A stretch of DNA of 64,000 nucleotides from an uncultured Bacteroidota bacterium. GTDB taxonomy: Bacteria; Bacteroidota; Bacteroidia; AKYH767-A; OLB10. Of this stretch, positions 7,717-16,221 are shown in pieces. The notes under the pieces are model-generated. The model was not told where the DNA came from, searched no databases, and saw only the letters and a list, made by a program, of their open reading frames with translations. A program made the translations under genes and the position numbers. The stretch covers positions 106,680 to 170,679 of the forward strand of contig CAADHD010000010.1 of assembly GCA_900696575.1 (NCBI GenBank), written 5' to 3'. How positions within the stretch are numbered: the first letter of the stretch is position 1; each line of letters begins with the position of its first letter.

Positions 7717-7728
7717 AATTTTATTTGT

Positions 7729-9144
7729 TTAAGATTTTAAAACTTTACTCTGGCATACATAATCCGTACAAGGCACGCTGGTTTTCTGAATCTTATTGAA
7801 CCCGCAACCAACTTCAGTGAAGTTACGATAACCTCTTGCCTGAAGAATAGAAGCAGCAATGCTGCTTCGGTAACCACCGGCACAGTGCAGATAAAAATGT
7901 TCAGCAGGATTGATGTCTTTTATCCAGTTATTGATGTAAGCCAATGGCCAGTTGTATGCCTCATCCACATGCTCGGCAGCATATTCGGTTTCCTTGCGCA
8001 CATCAACAACTTTATCTTTTTTAGGCTGAAATACTTTTTCAAACTCATCGGCAGTGATGCGCTTAATGGAATCGGTTTCTTTTCCTGCTTTAACCCATGC
8101 ATCATATCCGCCTTTTAAATGGCCAAGCACATTATCAAAACCCACACGACTTAACCGTGTAACTGCTTCTTCTTCTTTACCTGGCTCTGTAATGAGCAGG
8201 ATGGGTTGATTAACATCCACAATCATAGCGCCTACCCAAGGAGCAAAATCTCCGTTTAACCCGATGTTTATACTCTGCGGAATAAATCCCTTGGTAAATT
8301 GACCGGCAGAACGCGTATCAAGAATAAGAGCACCGCTTTCTTCGGCTGCTGCTTCAAATTCTTCAGGAGTGAGGGACGTCATTCCTTTATTCAAAACCGA
8401 ATCAAAACTGGCATATCCTTTCTTATTCATTGCCACATTCATTCCGAAATACCCCGGTGGTGGAGTTAATCCTTCCGTTACGGCTTTGATGAATGATTCT
8501 TTATCGGGTTGATTGAGCGCATAGTTTATTTTCTTCTGATTGCCCAGCGTATCTACTGTTTCTTTCATCATGTTCTTGCCACAGGCGCTTCCGGCTCCGT
8601 GAGCAGGATACACAATCACATCATCGGCTAAAGGCATGATTTTATTCATCAGGCTTTCGTAAAGCATCCCGGCTAATTGTTCCTGGGTCATGTTGGCAGC
8701 TTTCTGAGCCAGATCAGGCCGGCCTACATCGCCAAGGAATAATGTATCGCCCGAGAAGATAGCATGATCTTTACCCTTTTCGTCAATCAGCAAAAAAGTA
8801 GTGCTTTCCATAGTATGTCCCGGTGTATGCAGCACTTTGATTTTTACTTTACCGATTTCGAAGATCTGACCATCATAGGCTGAAATGCATTCAAACTCGC
8901 AGGCTGCGTTTGGCCCATAAACAATAGGTGCTCCGGTTTTACGGCTAAGGTCAACGTGGCCTGAAACAAAGTCGGCATGAAAATGCGTTTCGAAAATATA
9001 CTTCAACTTAACATTGTCGCGTTGCAGCCTGTCTAAGTAAGGCTGAATTTCGCGCAAAGGGTCAATGATGGCAGCTTCGCCATGACTGGTGATGTAATAG
9101 GCTCCTTGTGCAAGGCATCCGGTGTAAATCTGTTCTACTTTCAT
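7729..9144 (-). CDS. MBL-fold persulfide dioxygenase-like protein with two rhodanese domains
   Basis: A 471-residue protein. Residues 1 to about 240 form a metallo-beta-lactamase-fold domain with THFHADFVSGH (His54, His56, Asp58, His63), HTPGHT, FSGDTLFLGDVGRPDL and VYPAHG. This is the persulfide dioxygenase (ETHE1/CstB) pattern that oxidises persulfide to sulfite. A first rhodanese domain (about 260-355) has LITEPGKEE where the active cysteine loop should be, so it looks catalytically dead. A second (about 365-460) has Cys421 in LHCAGGYRSS. The architecture matches the CstB type, which turns persulfides into thiosulfate. It follows tauE in the operon. Confidence 0.88.
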   Translation of the reverse strand: MKVEQIYTGCLAQGAYYITSHGEAAIIDPLREIQPYLDRLQRDNVKLKYIFETHFHADFVSGHVDLSRKTGAPIVYGPNAACEFECISAYDGQIFEIGKVKIKVLHTPGHTMESTTFLLIDEKGKDHAIFSGDTLFLGDVGRPDLAQKAANMTQEQLAGMLYESLMNKIMPLADDVIVYPAHGAGSACGKNMMKETVDTLGNQKKINYALNQPDKESFIKAVTEGLTPPPGYFGMNVAMNKKGYASFDSVLNKGMTSLTPEEFEAAAEESGALILDTRSAGQFTKGFIPQSINIGLNGDFAPWVGAMIVDVNQPILLITEPGKEEEAVTRLSRVGFDNVLGHLKGGYDAWVKAGKETDSIKRITADEFEKVFQPKKDKVVDVRKETEYAAEHVDEAYNWPLAYINNWIKDINPAEHFYLHCAGGYRSSIAASILQARGYRNFTEVGCGFNKIQKTSVPCTDYVCQSKVLKS

Positions 9145-9174
9145 TGTTTTATGTTGTTTTTAAGTTTTAAGTTA

Positions 9175-9984
9175 TTAATGTCCGTTTAATAAAGTTTCTT
9201 TAATAATGATGTAAATACCCATGATGAGTACAAACCATCCGAAAGCTTTTTGAAGTTTCTTGCTTTCAATCTTTTTTCCGATGCGTGCTCCTACAAAGAT
9301 GCCGGCTATCGAAAACAAAGTAAAGATAAGGAGAAAGTGCCATTGCATTTCTGTTCCGTTCTGAATATCACCGATAAAGCCAATCAATGATTTTAGAGCA
9401 ATGATCATCAGCGATGTGCCGATGGCTAATTTCATGGGAACGCGTGCAAGCAAAACAAGAGCAGGGATAATAAGGAATCCACCTCCGGCACCAACCAATC
9501 CTGTTAATACTCCTGTGCCAACACCTTCGGCTATGATTAAAGCATAGTGGCGTGGTTTGCCGTTATCCGGATTTGTTTCCGGAGTATTATTGTTTTTGAT
9601 CATGCTGTAAGCAGCAGCAATCATCAGCAATGAAAAAATAAGCAGAAGAAACAGTGCTTTAGAAATTACGATACTGCCGATAGAAAGGACAGGGTCAGGA
9701 ATGGCAGGCATTATCCAGGCTCGTGTGGCATACACAGCGAGAATGGAGGGAATACCGAAAAGGAAAACCATCCGCCAGTTAACTAACTGTTGCGCGGCAT
9801 AACGCAGTCCGCCAACCAGCGCTGTTGAACCTACTACAAATAAGGAGTAAGCCGTGGCCAGCACAGGATTAACCCCGGCTATGTAAACCAGTACCGGAAC
9901 AGTAAGAATACTTCCGCCAGCGCCTATCAAACCCAGCGAAATACCGATAATGCCTGAAGTAAGGTATGCTAATGTTTCTGACAT
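9175..9984 (-). CDS. TauE/SafE family membrane exporter
   Basis: A 269-residue protein with seven to eight hydrophobic segments and the duplicated family motif (GLIGAGGSILTVPVL near residue 19 and GLVGAGGGFLIIPALVLL near residue 160). TauE/SafE proteins are proposed to export sulfite, sulfoacetate and related anions. It lies 9 bases after the arsR stop and upstream of the persulfide dioxygenase, whose product is sulfite, so export of sulfite or thiosulfate is the likely role here. Confidence 0.88.
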   Translation of the reverse strand: MSETLAYLTSGIIGISLGLIGAGGSILTVPVLVYIAGVNPVLATAYSLFVVGSTALVGGLRYAAQQLVNWRMVFLFGIPSILAVYATRAWIMPAIPDPVLSIGSIVISKALFLLLIFSLLMIAAAYSMIKNNNTPETNPDNGKPRHYALIIAEGVGTGVLTGLVGAGGGFLIIPALVLLARVPMKLAIGTSLMIIALKSLIGFIGDIQNGTEMQWHFLLIFTLFSIAGIFVGARIGKKIESKKLQKAFGWFVLIMGIYIIIKETLLNGH

Positions 9985-9993
9985 TTCTGATTC

Positions 9994-10302
9994 TTACAGT
10001 TTGCAATTAGACATACAATCGAGCAAGCCGGTAATGTTCGGCTCTTTCAGGCTGTAATAAACATAAAGACCTTCTTTCTCGCACTTCAGTACGCCTTTAT
10101 CCTTCATCTTGATGAGGTGATGTGAAAGCATACTCTGTTCAATATCCGAAGAAATTTTTTCCTGAATATCGTTAACGGTCAGCCTTTCATTTGATTCAAG
10201 TAAGGAAAGGATTTCAATGCGTACCGGGTGGCCTATGGTTTTAAGCACTTCGGCAATCTTGGCTAATTTGCCGGCCGGTATTCTTCTAAGTGTTACAGAC
10301 AT
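9994..10302 (-). CDS. ArsR-family transcriptional repressor, probably sulfur-responsive
   Basis: A 102-residue winged-helix protein from ATG 10302; a frame extending to 10428 reads through the promoter and operator and was discarded. It has the ArsR core VLKTIGHPVRIEILSLL, recognition helix region IEQSMLSHHLIKMKDKG and wing CEKEGLYVYYSL. Cysteines are at 74, 96 and 100, the last two in the C-terminal helix (LLDCMSNCKL). Known persulfide sensors of this family (BigR, SqrR) use two cysteines to form a sulfur bridge, but their positions differ, so sensing is inferred from the operon content. It is the first gene of the operon and probably autoregulated. Confidence 0.85.
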   Translation of the reverse strand: MSVTLRRIPAGKLAKIAEVLKTIGHPVRIEILSLLESNERLTVNDIQEKISSDIEQSMLSHHLIKMKDKGVLKCEKEGLYVYYSLKEPNITGLLDCMSNCKL

Positions 10303-10321
10303 AATTTTCTGATTTCGGATG

Positions 10322-10349
10322 CAAATATATGAACATATATTCATGTATT
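10322..10349 (-). promoter_or_regulatory. ArsR operator overlapping the -7 box of its own operon
   Basis: AATATATGAA (10324-10333) and TTCATGTATT (10340-10349) are inverted repeats matching at 9 of 10 positions with a 6-base spacer. On the minus strand the same bases supply TATATTTG (10322-10329), a perfect TAnnTTTG -7 box, about 20 bases before ATG 10302. A repressor dimer bound here would block RNA polymerase. The AT-rich dyad resembles operators of BigR/ArsR-type regulators. Confidence 0.65.
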
Positions 10350-10547
10350 GGTATAGTATCACCGTGATTTTTAGCCAACCTTCATGATAGAATATGCTGA
10401 ATCTGACGTTGAGGCTTAGGGTTTTCACCCATAAGAAAACACTACCCCTGGCTTAATCTTCTTAAATTCAGGATTTTATAATTTATAAATTATTTTACCA
10501 GTCTTAAATCATACGGTACATTACCGCCATAAACAAACATAACTCAT

Positions 10548-11045
10548 ATGAAAAACAAACTAATCAACAACCTCACATCCTTACTAATTATTGCATTATT
10601 CATTTCCTCCTGCAGGGATCCAAATCTGAAACAGAAAATTGCTGATTTGCAGATGGAGAATGATTCACTTTCTAATTTGATCAATGCAAATGAAAATTGT
10701 TGCGAATGCGGAGAGATACCTTCCGAATTAACAGAAATGGAAGAAAGCAAAGCCAGAGAAGCATGGGAAAGGTATAAAACCGATGGTACAGCTGAAAAAA
10801 TTCTAGGAACATGGCTTGATAAAGAAAACAACTGGTATTTGTACTGCACTTATAAATCTAACATTTACTCCGGCATCGGACTTAATGAAAGCAATTGCCC
10901 GATGGTTGTTTATGCGGTTCAGTTGGTTGCTGATAAAGATACAAGCTATAAATTCTTTGCATTGGAAGCAGAATTATCTGCTAAGGATTGTAATTCATTA
11001 CGCAGAGCGGGTGGTGCAGGCACTTGTCCGGTCAGATGCCCATAA
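10548..11045 (+). CDS. Cysteine-rich lipoprotein ending TCPVRCP (paralogue of next gene)
   Basis: A 165-residue protein with a lipoprotein signal (ALFISSC, Cys22), then a short charged, coiled-coil-like stretch (about 25-48) and a globular part with many cysteines (CCECGEIP near 51). I do not recognise a named family. It aligns with the next protein over its last 110 residues: CGEIP/CGEMP, LTE, GTW, YLYC/YLAC, SGI/SGM, a hydrophobic V..VQ/V..VE strand, FFAL/YFAL, DCN and the identical ending GTCPxRCP. It faces the sulfur operon divergently, with the repressor's operator about 200 bases away. Function unknown. Confidence 0.7.
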   Translation: MKNKLINNLTSLLIIALFISSCRDPNLKQKIADLQMENDSLSNLINANENCCECGEIPSELTEMEESKAREAWERYKTDGTAEKILGTWLDKENNWYLYCTYKSNIYSGIGLNESNCPMVVYAVQLVADKDTSYKFFALEAELSAKDCNSLRRAGGAGTCPVRCP

Positions 11046-11093
11046 TTTTGTTTTTACGCTTACTTAATTATTAATTTTTAAAATTCAACAACA

Positions 11094-11510
11094 ATGAAAG
11101 ACAAAATGAAATCAGTTTTATTTTACGGCTTTGTGTTAGCAATGATTATTGTTACCACAGATATTCTTGCACAAGGCAATGATTGCGGTGAAATGCCACA
11201 GGGCCTTACCGAAATTAACCGTGAACAAGCTCAGCTACTGTTGAGCAATTACACTCAATCGCAAAAATTGCCCTGTTTAAGCGGCACATGGACTGACGCT
11301 CCATATCTGACTTACCTTGCCTGCCTGAGCAGGACAGGGCTTTTTTCAGGCATGGCACAAAATTCTAAAGGCTGCCTTTTTGTAATTTGGGCCGTAGAAA
11401 TGCGCGAAGGCGAAAATGTTTCTTACAGGTATTTTGCTTTGCAAAGCGATTTAGATTGCAATGATCCAAACAGGGGAGGTAGCGGCACTTGCCCGACCCG
11501 TTGTCCATAA
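11094..11510 (+). CDS. Cysteine-rich secreted protein ending TCPTRCP
   Basis: A 138-residue protein with a cleavable signal peptide (about 1-26, ending ILAQ) in place of the lipobox of its neighbour. The rest parallels the upstream protein: CGEMPQGLTE, LSGTWTD, YLACLSRTGLFSG, GCLFVIWAVE, YRYFALQSDLDCND and GGSGTCPTRCP at the very C-terminus. It has seven cysteines after the signal, suggesting disulfides or metal binding. It lies 48 bases downstream of its paralogue and ends before a strong terminator, so the two are probably one transcript. No known family recognised. Confidence 0.7.
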   Translation: MKDKMKSVLFYGFVLAMIIVTTDILAQGNDCGEMPQGLTEINREQAQLLLSNYTQSQKLPCLSGTWTDAPYLTYLACLSRTGLFSGMAQNSKGCLFVIWAVEMREGENVSYRYFALQSDLDCNDPNRGGSGTCPTRCP

Positions 11511-11534
11511 ATTTGCTTTTAATCAGTTTAAACT

Positions 11535-11568
11535 TGCAACAGGCGGCAAAACCGCCTGTTGCATTTTT
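11535..11568 (+). terminator. Intrinsic terminator after the cysteine-rich pair
   Basis: TGCAACAGGCGG (11535-11546) pairs perfectly with CCGCCTGTTGCA (11552-11563) around the loop CAAAA, followed by a T5 run. It closes the two-gene unit and separates it from the histidine kinase. Confidence 0.9.
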
Positions 11569-11605
11569 GTGTAGATTGCGATTCTAATTCCATGGCGTTT
11601 TCTGC

Positions 11606-14600
11606 TTGAAAAAACATATACCACGATTCGCTCTTTTTATGCTCACCATGCCTTATGGGTTTTTGAGCAACGGACAGCAAGATAATATCTTCATTCGTAA
11701 ATCCATTGAGCACGGCCTTTCTCATAACTATGTAAACTGTTTTGTTCAGGATCATAAAGGCTTTGTATGGATTGGTACCAATGATGGCCTGAACCGGTTT
11801 GATGGTTATTCATTTAAAACTTATTTCAGAATTCCGGGTAGGAAAAACACCTTGAGCGAAAATTACATTGCTGATCTATGTGAAGATGCAGACAGCAATC
11901 TTTGGGTGGCTACTATCAACGGGCTTAACAGGTATAACCCGGTTTATGAATCTTTCGAAACTTTTTTGCCCGGCAAAAGCGGATTGAACTCAAAAGTCAT
12001 TTACAAAATCAAGAATGACCCGAAAGGCAACATGCTCATTGGAACTGCTGATGGTTTACATGTGCTCCGGAAGGAGCGATTAAGCAGTTCGCCCGAACCA
12101 AACATGTTCGAAAGGCTTAAGTTTTCAGAAAACACAAGACCACTCATGGTTAATGATTTTCTTTTTGACAACACCAAAAGCCTCTGGATAGCTACCGATT
12201 CCGGCCTTTTTAAAGTTATAAATCCTGACAACATGATGAATGGAAAAAACATTAAACTCATTCATTTTAATATGCCGCCAGAAGCAAAATCAAATAATAT
12301 CTGGTGTATTACAATGGATAATGCAGGATTTATATGGGTCGGTGATTTCAGAGGGATGCTCTTCAAAATTAAAGCCGAGCCGGATTATCAGCTACAGCAA
12401 TTAACCGGTTTTAAAAGCGCATTTTTAGACAACAAATTGCCGACAACCGGTATTGCGGTATTCAGTATGATGAGCGATGAAAAAAATGTTTATGTAGGAA
12501 CCGAACATAATGGCCTCATAGTTATCAATCCTCAAACTGATCGGATTGTTAACCGCAGCATATATGATGCAGAAAATGTTCACACCATTTCAAGTAATCT
12601 TATTCTTACTGTTTGGAGTGACCGCAACGGCATGATCTGGTGCGGTACGGATGCAGGTCTTTCCATTTTAAATCTTTCAAGGCTTAATTTTAATACCCTT
12701 CCATTTAATAATCAGCTCCAGCATGACAGAATGGTTGTGAATGACATTGCATTTGATAATGAAAACCGAGATTTCTGGATTGCTTCTGAAAATTCAGGCC
12801 TTTCTTACTGGAGAAGCAACACAAACATAGAGAAAACAAATAGTTTGCTCAAGAAAATGTGGGGGAAACAAAACTTTCAGACTTGTTTGATTGACAGTCA
12901 TGGAAATCTATGGGTGGGGACTTCTGATAATGGGTTATGGAAAATTACCCGTGAAGGCTTAAAAAGTTTGCGGGATGGCCTGCTGCCGGCCGCGGGAGAA
13001 AAAATACAAATTCATGGTAATGTAACCGACCCAAGCGGTTTCCGAGGCGTTTGGGTATGGTGCATTGAAGAAGATACATACGGAAAAATTATTTGCGGTA
13101 CCACCAGTGGTATTAACATTTCAGACAATGGAGGTAAGTCTTTTATAAATTTTCAATTCTCGGCAAATACAAAATCGTACAGTAATCTGGTACGCTGCAT
13201 AATTCCTGCAGGCAATGGCATTTACTGGGCAGGCACTGAGAATGGCCTCTTCCGGTTCGATGCCTCATCAAAATCATGGACTTCGTATTTCGCCAATGAT
13301 ACCATGACAGGCAGCCTTAGCTCAAGCCGAATTTCAAGTTTGTATTTAGATCGTCTAAATAATCTATGGATTGGCACTGTTGGGGGCGGCTTGAATTTAT
13401 TTGACCACAGCAAGAATCAATTTAAATCTTTTGGACTTACAGAAGGATTACCCGGACTTACCATCAATGCCATTGAACAATCTAATAATGGTGCTTTATG
13501 GATCAGCACTAACAATGGCCTGGCAGAATTTAATCCTGAATCAGGAAATATTCAGAAGTTCAATGTGTTTGATGGCTTGTTGTCACAGGTTTTTTCACAA
13601 GGTTCCTCACTTGAACTTCCGGATGGAATGTTACTCTTTGGAAGCATCAATGGCATTAATTCTTTTTATCCTGACAGCATTCCGCAATTTTTATTTCATA
13701 GCCCCGTGTGGATAACGGATTTTAAAATTTCCGGTAAGTCGGTAAACGAAACAGGAGATACCTTGCTCATGCAGTTTTTTACCGACAGAAAAACCATTCA
13801 CCTCAAACCTTTTCAAAACAACATTTCTTTTGATTTTACATCTCTCAATTTTATTAGCCCTTCAAAAATTAATTACCGTTATAAACTGGAAGGTTATGTT
13901 AATGACTGGATTGTTACCAACGGCATCCGCAGTGCAGTGTTTGCCAACCTGCCACCCGGTAAATACTCTTTCTATATTGCTGCCACACAGGAAGACGGAC
14001 AGTGGAGCAACCATTACGATGTGTTAAGTTTCGAAATAGCGCCTCCTTTTATCAAGACCTGGTTATTTTATTTACTGGTTACGGTTACTTCGGTTTTTCT
14101 CGTCTCTACCTTTATCAGAATCAGAATTAATGCTATTCATGAAAAGAAAGAAAAAGAATTAGCACTTCGCTCTTCCAGGATGAAAGAAGAGTTTCTGGCT
14201 AACATGAGCCATGAAATAAGAACTCCGATGAATGCAATTGTGGGATTGACAAGACTTATGATTGATAAAGAAAACCGGCCTGATCAACTGCGCTACATGA
14301 AATCTGTTCAGCAGGCAAGCGAAAACCTTTTGGTTATTATTAATGATATTCTTGATTTTTCAAAGATCGAAGCCGGCAAGATGGAGATGAATCTCAAACC
14401 ATTTCACCTGAAAGAACTTATTGAATCGGTTTATCATACCATGTTTCTGAAAGCTGCCGAAAAAAATATAGCATTCGATTATTTTATTGATCAGAAAATA
14501 CCCGATGCACTTATCGGTGACAAGGTTCGGATTTCAGAAGTACTTATAAACCTCTGTGGCAATGCTATTAAGTTTACGGAAAAAGGAAGCGTTAACATCA

Positions 14601-15337
14601 GTTGTCATCATTCCGGTAGTTATGCCGATAATCTTGGTAAAGTTCATGATGAAATATGCATGGTTAGATTCTCTGTTTCTGATACAGGCATCGGAATTCC
14701 GGAGGAAAGACAGAAAAAAATTTTCGAAAGCTTTGTTCAGGTAGATTCGGAAACGCACAGCCGCTTCGGTGGAACCGGCTTAGGACTTACTATTTCCAAA
14801 CGTTTGGTTGAGCTTCATGGAGGACGCATTGAAGTAAACAGCAAACCGGGTCTTGGTTCTGTGTTTTCATTTTACCTCCCTCTTGAAATAACCGATATAT
14901 CATACATCGAAAAAACCGACTTAACAGAGGTAACGCTTCCAAATAAGTTGAGCGATCTGCGTATTTTACTGGTTGAAGATAATGCAATGAACCAAATGGT
15001 GGCTATTGATACTTTACAGAGTTACATACCGGGTATTAAAATTCGGACTGCTGATAATGGTAACCAGGCTATTGAAATGATAAAGGAAAACAACTTTGAT
15101 GTTGTACTCATGGATATTCAAATGCCGCTGATGAACGGCTATGAAGCAACCCAGGTAATCCGTACAAAATTTGCCGAACCAAAACGCTCCGTAAAAATTA
15201 TTGCTATGACTGCAGGCGCCTTGCCTACAGAAGTGCAAAAGGGGTATGAAGCAGGAGTAGATGATTACATTATCAAACCGTTTACTCCTGAAATTCTTCT
15301 GCAGAAATTAGAAAAGGTTTCTTCGCGTCAGAAATAA
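11606..15337 (+). CDS. Hybrid two-component sensor histidine kinase with periplasmic beta-propeller
   Basis: A 1243-residue protein from TTG 11606, which gives a signal peptide ending near residue 24 (an ATG at 11639 would shorten it). Residues about 25-730 carry the repeated two-component propeller motif (WIGTNDGLNRFD, WVATINGLNRY, WISTNNGLAEF). A Y_Y_Y domain (about 735-815), one membrane helix (about 819-842), a HisKA domain with His869 (MSHEIRTPMN), a HATPase domain (NAIKFT, DTGIGIP, GGTGLGL) and a receiver domain with Asp1170 (LMDIQMP) follow. Unlike many hybrid systems of this phylum it ends after the receiver, with no AraC-type DNA-binding domain, so it must signal to a separate partner. 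The ligand is unknown. Confidence 0.92.
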   Translation: MKKHIPRFALFMLTMPYGFLSNGQQDNIFIRKSIEHGLSHNYVNCFVQDHKGFVWIGTNDGLNRFDGYSFKTYFRIPGRKNTLSENYIADLCEDADSNLWVATINGLNRYNPVYESFETFLPGKSGLNSKVIYKIKNDPKGNMLIGTADGLHVLRKERLSSSPEPNMFERLKFSENTRPLMVNDFLFDNTKSLWIATDSGLFKVINPDNMMNGKNIKLIHFNMPPEAKSNNIWCITMDNAGFIWVGDFRGMLFKIKAEPDYQLQQLTGFKSAFLDNKLPTTGIAVFSMMSDEKNVYVGTEHNGLIVINPQTDRIVNRSIYDAENVHTISSNLILTVWSDRNGMIWCGTDAGLSILNLSRLNFNTLPFNNQLQHDRMVVNDIAFDNENRDFWIASENSGLSYWRSNTNIEKTNSLLKKMWGKQNFQTCLIDSHGNLWVGTSDNGLWKITREGLKSLRDGLLPAAGEKIQIHGNVTDPSGFRGVWVWCIEEDTYGKIICGTTSGINISDNGGKSFINFQFSANTKSYSNLVRCIIPAGNGIYWAGTENGLFRFDASSKSWTSYFANDTMTGSLSSSRISSLYLDRLNNLWIGTVGGGLNLFDHSKNQFKSFGLTEGLPGLTINAIEQSNNGALWISTNNGLAEFNPESGNIQKFNVFDGLLSQVFSQGSSLELPDGMLLFGSINGINSFYPDSIPQFLFHSPVWITDFKISGKSVNETGDTLLMQFFTDRKTIHLKPFQNNISFDFTSLNFISPSKINYRYKLEGYVNDWIVTNGIRSAVFANLPPGKYSFYIAATQEDGQWSNHYDVLSFEIAPPFIKTWLFYLLVTVTSVFLVSTFIRIRINAIHEKKEKELALRSSRMKEEFLANMSHEIRTPMNAIVGLTRLMIDKENRPDQLRYMKSVQQASENLLVIINDILDFSKIEAGKMEMNLKPFHLKELIESVYHTMFLKAAEKNIAFDYFIDQKIPDALIGDKVRISEVLINLCGNAIKFTEKGSVNISCHHSGSYADNLGKVHDEICMVRFSVSDTGIGIPEERQKKIFESFVQVDSETHSRFGGTGLGLTISKRLVELHGGRIEVNSKPGLGSVFSFYLPLEITDISYIEKTDLTEVTLPNKLSDLRILLVEDNAMNQMVAIDTLQSYIPGIKIRTADNGNQAIEMIKENNFDVVLMDIQMPLMNGYEATQVIRTKFAEPKRSVKIIAMTAGALPTEVQKGYEAGVDDYIIKPFTPEILLQKLEKVSSRQK

Positions 15338-15339
15338 AT

Positions 15340-16203
15340 TTAATCTTTTCGGATACGGTAAATCAATGCCAGCCTGAACATCAGGCCTTCCTTGGCATCA
15401 AGTTCATATTCTATCCTTTCCTTTAACTTAACGCCTGATTTATACTTTCTCAAAAAAGAATAACCGCATTCAGCATTCAGTACCATAAAATGTGCAAAAT
15501 AAAAATCGGTGAACAGGCCGGCATAATTATCATGCATACTGAGGTAACTGCGGTCGGCAAAACGGAACGATTTGGTATAGGAGCGGAATACCATTCCGGT
15601 ATGTATTTTTAACGGAAACAGTTTGTATTCTGAAATAAGGTACGATGGAAGCAAGGCATTAATTAAAAAGCGATTCGACACTCTCCATTCAATACCTGCT
15701 AAAGGAATAATAAATAATTTATCGTATTCCGTATTACAGTAAATCCCGAATTTGTATTTCAGATAAACACTGCGCTGTCTGGAATTGATGTTTACAAAAC
15801 CGGCCTGATAATCATCCCCTGAAATGCTTTTCAGATCAGAATTTAATCTTCCTATAACCATAAACGTAGATTGCCATGATGTGTCTTTCCATGTATGTGA
15901 ATAAACAAATGGGAGTGAAATTCCATAAACTGCATTTTCCCAACTGCCGTCTAATTTTTCAAATGCCGGATTGATGGCATAAGCAGATGAAGTTCTTTTT
16001 ACTCCATACGCCAAATCAGTATGAAACCAAACCATGCGCTGTTCTGCTAATTCCGAAAATGGCAGGGAAATATACCGGATGCTAAACACATCCGTCCGGG
16101 GCTGCGCAACAACAGGCACGCATAGCAGATGAATTAAAATTGAAATCAGACACAATCTAAGGGCAGATTGCCGCTGTTTATCAGTTTTTAAGTAACATTG
16201 CAT
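15340..16203 (-). CDS. Probable outer-membrane beta-barrel protein of unknown function
   Basis: A 287-residue protein with a signal peptide (about 15-34, ending VVAQ) and many alternating hydrophobic/aromatic strands (SVYLKYKFGIY, LFIIPLAGIEWRV, FYFAHFMVLNAECGYSF). It ends in charged residues after the strand FRLALIYRI. The pattern suggests an outer-membrane barrel of the porin-like or DUF6268 type, but I cannot place it firmly. It is convergent with the histidine kinase, their stops almost touching, and divergent from the DUF4412 gene. Confidence 0.6.
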   Translation of the reverse strand: MQCYLKTDKQRQSALRLCLISILIHLLCVPVVAQPRTDVFSIRYISLPFSELAEQRMVWFHTDLAYGVKRTSSAYAINPAFEKLDGSWENAVYGISLPFVYSHTWKDTSWQSTFMVIGRLNSDLKSISGDDYQAGFVNINSRQRSVYLKYKFGIYCNTEYDKLFIIPLAGIEWRVSNRFLINALLPSYLISEYKLFPLKIHTGMVFRSYTKSFRFADRSYLSMHDNYAGLFTDFYFAHFMVLNAECGYSFLRKYKSGVKLKERIEYELDAKEGLMFRLALIYRIRKD

Positions 16204-16221
16204 ACGCTAATCAGAGCAAAT

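Noticed and set aside
9994..10428. A longer N-terminus for the ArsR repressor
   Set aside because: The extra 42 codons cover the operator and -7 box, and the family starts near the ATG at 10302.
10428..10548. A promoter for the cysteine-rich pair
   Set aside because: The region is A/T-rich but has no TAnnTTTG match; a small dyad CGGTACATTACCG (near 10513) is too short to support.
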